From Bacteroides faecichinchillae JCM 17102 (GTDB lineage: Bacteria; Bacteroidota; Bacteroidia; Bacteroidales; Bacteroidaceae): 64,000 nt of DNA. A program made the position numbers and the translations under genes. How positions within the stretch are numbered: position 1 is the stretch's first letter; each line of letters opens with the position of its first letter. The stretch is from contig NZ_BAKK01000005.1 of the NCBI RefSeq assembly GCF_000614145.1, positions 104,162 to 168,161 on the forward strand, given 5' to 3'. Of this stretch, positions 57,224-64,000 are shown one piece after another. The notes under the pieces were generated by a model. That model was not told the origin of the DNA. It made no database searches and saw only the letters and a program-made list of their open reading frames with translations.

Positions 57224-58075
57224 ATGGAGAAATCAAGAAGAACATTTCTTAAGAAAAGCCTTGCTGGTGCCATCCTTTTGGGAACAGGCGGTTTAGCTCA
57301 TGCAGAATTACCGGAACCGACAAAATCAAAGGCTCGGAAAGCTGTTAATCCATTCCATTTAGGAATGGCGGGTTTTACCTTTGCTAAATTTGATATAGAT
57401 ACTACTTTAAAGACTTTGAAACGTCTGGGTGTTCATTATCTATGCATCAAAGATTTCCATTTGCCATTCAACAGTACTGACGAGCAAATTAAAGCTTTTC
57501 ATGAAAAATGCGCGACTCATAAAGTGACAGGATATGCTGTGGGTCCCATCTATATGAAAAGTGAAGCAGAAATAGATCGTAGCTTCGAATATGCCAAGCG
57601 TGTGGGTGTGAAAACAATTGTAGGAGTTCCTAATTATGAGTTACTTCCTTATGTCGATAAAAAGGTCAAGGAATATGATTTTAAATATGCCATCCATTTA
57701 CATGGACCAGATATTAAAACATATCCGGATGCTACAGATGTTTGGGAACATACAAAAGACTTAGATCCGCGTATTGGCATGTGTTTGGATATAGGCCACG
57801 ATTTGCGTAACGGTTGTGATCCGGTTGCGGACTTGAAGAAGTATCATACACGTGTCTTTGATATGCATATTAAAGATGTAACGGATTCCACAAAAGCCGG
57901 ACATGCCATTGAACTCGGACGTGGTAAAATAGATTTTCCTGCATTGGTTAAGATGATGCGGAAAGTAAAATATACCGGAATGTGCAGTCTTGAATATGAA
58001 AAGGATATGAGTGATCCATTTATGGGTATAGCCGAATCAATCGGTTATTTCAAAGCAGTATCAGATCTATCATAA
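57224..58075 (+). CDS. Sugar phosphate isomerase/epimerase-like TIM-barrel protein, secreted
   Basis: A 283-residue AP-endonuclease-2-type TIM barrel. The N-terminus MEKSRRTFLKKSLAGAILLG has a twin-arginine-like SRRTFLKK motif and an AHA cleavage site, so it is probably exported. Barrel residues for metal and sugar are visible: YAIHLHGPD (about 145), GMCLDIGHDLRNG (about 185-198), VFDMHIKD (about 212) and MCSLEYEKD near the C-terminus. Relatives include inosose and 3-keto-sugar processing enzymes. The gene stands alone with its own promoter box and terminator. Exact substrate unknown. Confidence 0.85.
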   Translation: MEKSRRTFLKKSLAGAILLGTGGLAHAELPEPTKSKARKAVNPFHLGMAGFTFAKFDIDTTLKTLKRLGVHYLCIKDFHLPFNSTDEQIKAFHEKCATHKVTGYAVGPIYMKSEAEIDRSFEYAKRVGVKTIVGVPNYELLPYVDKKVKEYDFKYAIHLHGPDIKTYPDATDVWEHTKDLDPRIGMCLDIGHDLRNGCDPVADLKKYHTRVFDMHIKDVTDSTKAGHAIELGRGKIDFPALVKMMRKVKYTGMCSLEYEKDMSDPFMGIAESIGYFKAVSDLS

Positions 58076-58099
58076 GAAAGATCATAAAAATTACCATTT

Positions 58100-58146
58100 A
58101 CGAGGTTTACGTTCGGACTATTCGAATGTAGACCTCGTATTTTATT
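58100..58146 (+). terminator. Terminator after isomerase-like gene
   Basis: ACGAGGTTTACGTTCG and CGAATGTAGACCTCGT form a long stem (58100-58139, minor mismatch and wobble), followed by ATTTTATT, 25 bases after the stop. Confidence 0.85.
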
Positions 58147-58199
58147 GTCTATAATTCATCAATTATAAAAATAAACGCATTTTTTACCTTGTCTATTAA

Positions 58200-58871
58200 T
58201 AACTGGAATCTATGAGTCCGACACTAGAGCTTATGGCTTTACCAAAGGCTTTTCTGACTGATTCTCGAAGATGATGCATCAATTAGGATACCCTCATTGA
58301 GCTTTTGGATGAGCCAAATATTCGCCAAGTACTTTTTCAACTTGTTTACTTTCAGCGATAACCAAAACTTTAGTTTATCTTTGGCTGCCAGCATCACGCT
58401 TTAAGGTTTCCTCTTTCTCTGCATCATTCATGCGAGTAGGAAAGAATGCTTCATCAAGTTCTATATCACCTGAAAGTTGATAGATTTTCTCCCGTTTCCC
58501 CATGATGTCTCTTAACTTCATCATCACTAACCACACAGACGGATATTGTTCCATACCTAACTGGTGTTGCACTTCTTTGGCTGAAAGAACTTGCTTGATT
58601 GAAGTCATCAAGTGCATTGTGTAGAACCACCAAAACGAAGAGACTGCTTACTATATTCCATGACTGTGTCTTTTGTAAGAGCAATGCGATGACGGCATTT
58701 TGTACACTCGAATGCTTACTTTCCTTTTAACCAATTATAATAAGATGTGCAAGCGCATTTGGGGCATCTGGGCAATAGTGGCTCCTTTATTATTCAAAAA
58801 TAATCTATACAACTTTCTTCCGTAGGAAAACGTTTGTCAAATTGATTCAGCAACATTACTTCTACATTCAT
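58200..58871 (-). pseudogene. IS1595 (ISXO2-like) transposase remnant
   Basis: Starts at the ATG 58871 (MNVEVMLLNQFDKRFPTEES), with the N-terminal zinc ribbon CPRCPKCACTSYYNW and FECTKCRHRIALT, then TSIKQVLSAKEVQHQLGMEQ and the catalytic-domain start IELDEAFFPTRM, then GSQR/TKVLVIAESKQ. These pieces are spread over different frames with several in-frame stops, and the end is unrecognisable beyond about 58200. No clear terminal inverted repeats were found. It is a dead insertion sequence beside the toxin locus. IS1595 transposases are DDE enzymes. Confidence 0.85.
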
Positions 58872-59004
58872 GATTTGCACAAATTTACAAAATATTTTGA
58901 GGTTCATAAAAGATTGGGAAACTCTTCACCACACAGAGAAATATTATTACTTCATTACTATGCTGTTTATATTTCCAGTTGAAGAAATTTCATTAGATAA
59001 AAAA

Positions 59005-59048
59005 TACCCTGACATAAATTATCCAATTAGGAAATCAACATCAGGGTA
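59005..59048 (-). terminator. Terminator after first immunity candidate
   Basis: TACCCTGA (59005-59012) pairs with TCAGGGTA (59041-59048), with a T run on the minus strand, 53 bases past the stop at 59101. A similar ACCCT/AGGGT hairpin ends the second cassette at 62327-62373. Confidence 0.7.
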
Positions 59049-59100
59049 ATATAGGATAGAAGTTATTCCATATGTTTACGATAATTCATTCCCTTCGACC

Positions 59101-59889
59101 TTAGTGATTTTTTTCTAGTATTGGCATAGGCAAAAGTAAAACAGTGGAATAAACTTTTTTATCTTTGAAATAAACATCTAATACTTTAAATATTTCTTTC
59201 AAATAACCATGTTTAAGGAACTCTTTACCAGAAAGACATAAAGATTTAAATCTTTTTTCTCCTTTGGTATACCTAATTAATATATACTGAGTTCTCCCTT
59301 TTCTTTTATCTTCCTCAGAATAATTCCGATAATAAAAGTCTCTAGTATCTTTTATTCGTTGTGTCAAAACAGATTCATATTCAGAATTCTCTATTATTTT
59401 CTTGTTTTGATTATAAAAGAAAAAACGTTTATTTCTACGAAATAGCATACTTTTTAGAAAATTACTCAAATCCCAGCAAATATCAGCAGTATAATTCACA
59501 GAAAGTCCATCTCTTAGACATCGTAAATCAAAATTATTATTTTTGTTTTCTATAATTATATACTTCTCATTATATTTTAGATATTTCAATGTATTTATAA
59601 AGGAATGTCCACAAGTCACAAAGTCTTGGTATTGGGAATTTGTAACTTCACATTCATTGATAGGTTCTATGACATAACAAGTTAGAATATTGTCAATGAC
59701 ACTCCATAAATAACATTCAATATCCTCTATATTATGAGGATATTCAAAATAAGTATAATAATAACCTTCCACAGCCTTTGATATATTCCAAGACATATCC
59801 TCCATTGGTGATTCTTTTGAAGTACTTTGAGCTTCAACTTTACCCTGTGTTAGAACCAAAAAAAGTAAAAAAACAACTATAGATTTCAT
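59101..59889 (-). CDS. Putative immunity protein of RHS cassette 1 (secreted)
   Basis: A 262-residue protein with a signal peptide (MKSIVVFLLFLVLTQGKVEA, cleavage near VEAQ), so it acts in the periplasm or beyond. The mature part is rich in Lys, Tyr, Asn and Glu and shows no known domain. Its ATG overlaps the stop of the RHS tip by 4 bases (59886-59889), the tight toxin-immunity arrangement of polymorphic toxin loci. AT content is high, as often in such cassettes. Immunity function is inferred from position, size and coupling; I do not recognise the family. Confidence 0.6.
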   Translation of the reverse strand: MKSIVVFLLFLVLTQGKVEAQSTSKESPMEDMSWNISKAVEGYYYTYFEYPHNIEDIECYLWSVIDNILTCYVIEPINECEVTNSQYQDFVTCGHSFINTLKYLKYNEKYIIIENKNNNFDLRCLRDGLSVNYTADICWDLSNFLKSMLFRRNKRFFFYNQNKKIIENSEYESVLTQRIKDTRDFYYRNYSEEDKRKGRTQYILIRYTKGEKRFKSLCLSGKEFLKHGYLKEIFKVLDVYFKDKKVYSTVLLLPMPILEKNH

Positions 59890-62300
59890 TTCTTCAAGAA
59901 TAATTTATTATATTTATCTAAAAGAACTTTACTTTGAGCTGAATTGTATTTCAAATGGATTATGTCGCAATTTGATTTATTCATAATTCGAATGTGATAC
60001 CATGGTTTACTATCACCGAAATAACCATGTATAAGCTTAGGCATATCAGAATCACCAATCCAGTCTACTATAGTTCCAATCATTTTACCATGAACATAAT
60101 ACACACCACTAGTACTGTTTTCATACATAATAGAATAATTATTTCTTTGTGAATCTATTCCTAAATATTTAGATTCTTTAGGTTCTATTCCTTGTATAGA
60201 AAAATCTGTTCTTGGAAGACCAATGGATTCTCCATACATACCTGAACTCTCTATTTGTGAATCATCTTTCTTCATTATAGCTTCATCTATTTTTTGATAT
60301 ATCATTCCTTCAAAAGAATCCGCAATCTTTTGGCTTCCAAATAAACTATAATAAACATTGTTATTTGCATAAGTTTTACCTAAATAAACTCCATCACTCA
60401 TTTGTTTATCAAGTTCTTTCTGAGAATGAATGTCTGTACTATAGAAATATTCCCATTCATCATCATCATTCTCCTTGTCTTTTCGACGCTTATACCAATC
60501 CTGACCGTTAAAATCAATTCTACCTATCGGTTCATTATCACAATAATTATAGAGACTAGAAGCGCAATATTTCTCACTCATCGGATCCACCACATGCCAC
60601 CTTCCTATCGTCGCATCATAATGCCTTGCCCCATAATCATACCAGTTCAGCCCATTCCTCGTATCCAACTCCTTACCATTATACTTATAAGACTGAACAC
60701 TATTAGTTGAAGTAAACGTCCCCCCAAACGGATAGTACGCATTCGTCTCCTCCACATTACCATCTTGTCTGCCACAACCCTTACATTCCCCTGATGATCC
60801 TTCAAATAGAAATGGAACTTCTTATCAGGGAAACTCACATAGCCGGCTTCATTAAGCAACATCCTCAACACCCCATTCTCATAGACCGCATTGCCACAGT
60901 AATCCGTTGTCAAAGTAGCAGCACCCGTCTTATGCACCGTACGCAGCTTTATTCCGTCAGCAGCATACTCATACCGGATACTGTTACCATTCGCAAAGGT
61001 TACCTCATCAGGCAAATTTAAACAATTATATCCGATACTACTAATATTCTTGTTTAAATCTTTAATCAGATTCCCATTCTTATCATAAGCATATTCCACC
61101 GTCTGATTGGAGTTGTCTTTAAATTCCGTACCATTCCCATAGACCGAGTTTGTGCAGGCATCCCTGACCGCCTGCAACCGGTTACCGTTATACGTCAAAG
61201 TCAGATGATCGATCATCCATAACTGCCTGCAACCGTCTGTCCGTAACGCCAGAATATTCCCCATCTTGTCATACCCCGTAACCTGCTCATTGAACCGGTC
61301 CGTATTAGCGGCAAGCGTAGCGCCTTCCCCGTAGAGGACATCCTTCAACCTGGAAAGCCCGTCATACGTAAAACGATATCCTCTTTGACTGGTTTCCACT
61401 CCCGACTGCCACGACATACTGCTGATGTTTCCATTATAGCAGGGAGTATTCCCCGTTATCGCCTCCTGATAGTTCAGCGTTTGACTGAACAACGTTCCTG
61501 TAATACTCTTCGTCCACGAACGAATGTTATACGCATACTCCGTTTTCAGTTTCGCGTTTCCGTTCCGGCCGTCCGACTTCAAGCGTCCCACTTCATCATA
61601 GGTGTTGTTCACCAGGGTCACCACCGCGTCATTGTCCAACTGATAGGTAGTCCTTAACAAACGTTCCCCCTGATCATAGGTATGGGTATATACTTCCGTC
61701 CGGGTATCCGCCCCGACCGTATGCACCTTCCTGACTTGTGTGGGATCCCCCGGGAAGTCGTAGGCGGTAAATATCTTATCCTCCCCTCCCAGAGAGTTGT
61801 TTCCCCGCTACTGGATCAAACGTCCCCGCTCATCGTAATACAGTACCGAGTACAGGTATCCCGATACTGCTCCGCTGCTGTTCAGTTTCGCCGTCAGCGT
61901 TCCCGTTAGCAATCCTTTGACTCCCACTGTCCTGAGCTCATCATATCCTGCTACTTTTTCGTAAGCAGTGGCAGCGCCCGAAGGAATTCCATTGGATCCT
62001 ATAAAGCTATATCGGTCATAATAATTCACGCCCAACACGACAGGAGTGGTCAAGGCAACCTGTGCGGGCAGCGTATAACCTTTCAGTTCATTCGTCCGGT
62101 TGTCTCCTGTTAACCGGGTAACTTTTACGACCACGTTCTTGAACGGGTCATTTGTATAATCTAGTGTATTCCTGCAGGTCCCTGTCAGGACGATCCTTCC
62201 AAAAGCATCCGGTATACTGAAGGACCATTCCCCTTTGGCACATTGCTCGCTGTCTTGTACGAAGACTGGATGGTCGGCAACATCATAACCGCATATTTAG
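59886..62300 (-). pseudogene. Orphan RHS/YD-repeat fragment with novel C-terminal tip (cassette 1)
   Basis: An incomplete RHS gene of about 800 codons in three pieces. The frame begins without a start near 62300 (DHPVFVQDSEQCAKGEWSFS, RIVLTGTCRN), crosses a TAG at 61808-61810 (LIQ-stop-RGNNSLGGED, probably Ser TCG to TAG), continues through YD repeats (YAYDKNGNLIKDL), and shifts near 60763, where one base is missing relative to the copy at 63950. The RHS core GARHYDATIGRWHVVDPMSE follows, then the variable tip (about 235 residues from GQDWYKRRKDKEN) of unknown fold. Complete RHS proteins encapsulate and deliver their tip. This looks like a displaced tip kept as a reservoir. Confidence 0.85.
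60572..60829 (-). repeat. RHS core repeat, copy 1
   Basis: About 255 bases covering the end of the RHS core are roughly 95% identical to 63746-64000. Differences are mostly third-codon changes plus one missing base (CATCTTG against CATCCTTG). The homology ends just where the variable tips start, so it offers a site for recombination between cassettes. Confidence 0.85.
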
Positions 62301-62326
62301 AGGGATAAGTTATCACATATGAAATG

Positions 62327-62373
62327 ATACCCTAATATAAGTTGTCTAATAAAGATAACATATATCAGGGTAT
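62327..62373 (-). terminator. Terminator after second immunity candidate
   Basis: ATACCCTAATATA (62327-62339) pairs with TATATCAGGGTAT (62361-62373) with one or two mismatches; it lies 56 bases after the stop at 62429 and resembles the terminator of cassette 1. Confidence 0.55.
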
Positions 62374-62428
62374 GACAATTTTTCAATATTACTTCAATTT
62401 TACTAAAATGTAAACTTGATTTTATGGA

Positions 62429-62974
62429 TTATTTGTATACTTCTGCCCTTATAAATTTCCCACTTTCATCATAATATTTCCATTCACCGTACTTAACTGA
62501 CATGTCTGATTCTGGAGCATCTCCTTCTGACCATAAAAGCCAGCCTTCCTCTTGAACATTTCCATTGGGATAATAGCCAAAACTGCGACACTTATAATCG
62601 GGAACATATCTTTTTTTATCTCCTTCATTAATAATTGAGGCTGTGTTTTTAGAGAAATCTTTGAAAATCATCCATAAAGCTCCCATGTCGTTAAAGAAAT
62701 ACCATGTTCCACACCTTTTATCATCCAGATACTCTCCAAAAATATATAATTTTCCATCGCTGTTAAATTCTTTGTATACTCCAGACAACATACCATTTTT
62801 AAAATAACTCTCTCTTATCCAGTAAGTACTTTTTTCTACCCAAAATCCTTCTTTTTGCCCCTTATTATTAAATTGATTCTTTTTATAAGAAAGACTTACT
62901 TGGGAAAATGCGCTATAGAAAGACATCATTAATAAAAAAGTAGCAGAAACTTTAATTAAATTAATTTTTCTCAT
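62429..62974 (-). CDS. Putative immunity protein of RHS cassette 2 (MORN/YwqK-like, secreted)
   Basis: A 181-residue protein with a signal peptide (MRKINLIKVSATFLLMMSFY, cleavage near AFSQ). The mature part is built of MORN-like repeats: GQKEGFWVEKSTYWIRESYF, NGMLSGVYKEFNSDGKLYIF, DKRCGTWYFFNDMG and YGEWKYYDESGKF. YwqK-type MORN proteins occur as antitoxins or immunity proteins. It starts 3 bases after the toxin stop. The periplasmic location fits a toxin acting on peptidoglycan. Function is inferred from context. Confidence 0.75.
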   Translation of the reverse strand: MRKINLIKVSATFLLMMSFYSAFSQVSLSYKKNQFNNKGQKEGFWVEKSTYWIRESYFKNGMLSGVYKEFNSDGKLYIFGEYLDDKRCGTWYFFNDMGALWMIFKDFSKNTASIINEGDKKRYVPDYKCRSFGYYPNGNVQEEGWLLWSEGDAPESDMSVKYGEWKYYDESGKFIRAEVYK

Positions 62975-62977
62975 ATT

Positions 62978-64000
62978 CTATCTTATTTTTGAATTAAAAA
63001 AACTAGATCTTGAACCATTCATTATAAAATTGAATGCCGGAAGTCGGTTCCCATTTACTGGCGTTGAAAATGTTCTTGAAACTGTAACACTAACGGAATT
63101 TGACCGTTGGATATTGTTATCAAAATTGCTTATAAAATTAGACCAAGCATTAACATCAATAAGTAAGCAACCTTGGGATACACCATTTTTCCCATTGTTA
63201 ATAGTACCTGTATAATTAAGATAACCTGCATAATGTATATCAATACCTGTAGCAAATGTTCTTCCATCCTGATATGCTGGATTAGTCATTCCTAACTCTA
63301 ATGTTTGAGACTTAGCTCTTATGTCTCTCATCTTTAAGGCTGTATAATTTCTTTTTGAACCATGATGAGTTCCTACATTTGCCTCGTAAATACCTCAGGA
63401 ACCGTTGCAAAAACTTCTGGATCGGAGGGGTTGGTAGAAGCATCATACTCTAGAGTCGTTCCGTCAGCTAGATATACAGTCGCAGTAGAAGAACCTATAT
63501 TATAGTTTTTCTTAGAATCAAAAGTGCCATTATCAGAGAAAAAAATAGCTTGTGCATATAATCCTTTCTTCAATGAGCCATCTTCATTATATGATTCTTC
63601 CTCTGACACCCATTCATAACCATTATATTTTCTTTTTCCATCATGGTCTTCATCATATGTTAACCGCCATGCTAATCCTGTTAGATCAATATACTTTATT
63701 GGATTGTTCGCACAATACATATAAAGACTAGAATTATAATACTTTTCACTCATCGGATCCACCACATGCCATCTTCCTATCGTCGCATCATAATGCCTCG
63801 CCCCATAATCATACCAGTTCAACCCATTCCTCGTATCCAACTCCTTACCATTATACTTGTAAGGCTGAACACTATTAGTTGAAGTAAACGTCCCCCCAAA
63901 CGGATAATATGCATTCGTCTCCTCTACATTACCATCCTTGTCCGCCACAACCCTTACATTCCCCTGATGATCCTTCAAATAGAAATGGAACTTCCTATCC
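62978..64000 (-). pseudogene. RHS protein C-terminus with L,D-transpeptidase-like tip (cassette 2), frameshifted, runs off right edge
   Basis: The frame is open at the right edge (FHFYLKDHQGNVRVVADKDG). It contains the RHS core GARHYDATIGRWHVVDPMSE and then a variable tip from YIDLTGLAWRLTYDEDHDG. A stop appears because GTATTTACGAG near 63383-63393 lacks one T; adding it gives VFYEANVGTHHGSKRNYTAL, joining the part at 62978-63331. The tip has TNPAYQDGRTFATGIDIHYA and SQGCLLIDV, an H...S-x-G-C pattern like L,D-transpeptidase/Tlde1-type effectors. It is probably the tip of the main, full-length RHS protein, whose start is beyond the window. Fold assignment is by motif only. Confidence 0.8.
63746..64000 (-). 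repeat. RHS core repeat, copy 2
   Basis: Counterpart of 60572-60829. It continues to the window edge, so its full length is unknown. The bases here keep the reading frame that copy 1 has lost. Confidence 0.85.

Noticed and set aside
57105..57296. 63-residue frame upstream of the isomerase-like gene
   Set aside because: It contains the promoter box and overlaps the real start out of frame; no coding character.

Overview
The window looks like chromosomal DNA of a gut Bacteroides, most similar in gene content to the B. thetaiotaomicron/ovatus group (inferred from gene families, not from a database search). Signs are a SusC/SusD pair, several SPII lipoproteins, CTnDOT-type tyrosine integrases, a fused GldF-GldG exporter, a TPP-riboswitch thiamine operon with PnuT, and repeated matches to the Bacteroidetes promoter (TTG, 19-20 bases, TAnnTTTG).

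Layout. 1-5.8 kb: minus-strand susC-susD-DUF4843-PKD-like lipoprotein operon, cut by the left edge. 5.8-12.4 kb: two tandem ABC exporters (ATPase plus GldFG-like fusion permease). 12.9-18.4 kb: RND tripartite efflux operon. 18.4-26.8 kb: secreted protein, acyltransferase, class I fumarase, DUF4954 hexapeptide-repeat protein (frameshifted) and hflX. 26.9-41.4 kb: an accessory island with three tyrosine recombinase genes. It holds a type ISP restriction-modification enzyme behind what looks like an invertible promoter, an AAA ATPase, a coupled nuclease-like/SMC-like pair and a DUF3644 (HEPN-like) protein. 41.4-47.8 kb: core genes (marC, yjjG-like, coiled-coil lipoprotein, rsmI, tdk, AI-2E-type permease, tRNA-Lys). 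48-53 kb: small genes, two lipoproteins, an arginase relic and MscS. 53.2-56.8 kb: TPP riboswitch, thiamine TonB receptor, pnuT, thiamine pyrophosphokinase. 57.2-58.1 kb: sugar isomerase-like protein, then a dead IS1595-type transposase. 59.1-64 kb: two tandem RHS/YD-repeat toxin tips, each followed by a signal-peptide-bearing immunity candidate. The second runs off the right edge.

The most interesting parts are: (i) perfect 15-bp inverted repeats at 29818-29832 and 29995-30009, which flank a promoter-bearing segment between a DNA-invertase-like recombinase and the restriction enzyme, with the promoter now pointing away from the enzyme; (ii) the two-gene nuclease/SMC module at 36.5-39.0 kb, a candidate antiphage system of the Lamassu/ABC-3C kind without a visible middle component; (iii) the RHS cassette array, one tip resembling an L,D-transpeptidase-like peptidoglycan effector with a periplasmic immunity candidate.

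Caution: at least nine genes, including ordinary chromosomal ones, are broken by a single-base indel, mostly a lost base in a short homopolymer. That pattern points to consensus errors in the assembly for many of them, so frameshifted genes are described as their reconstructed products.
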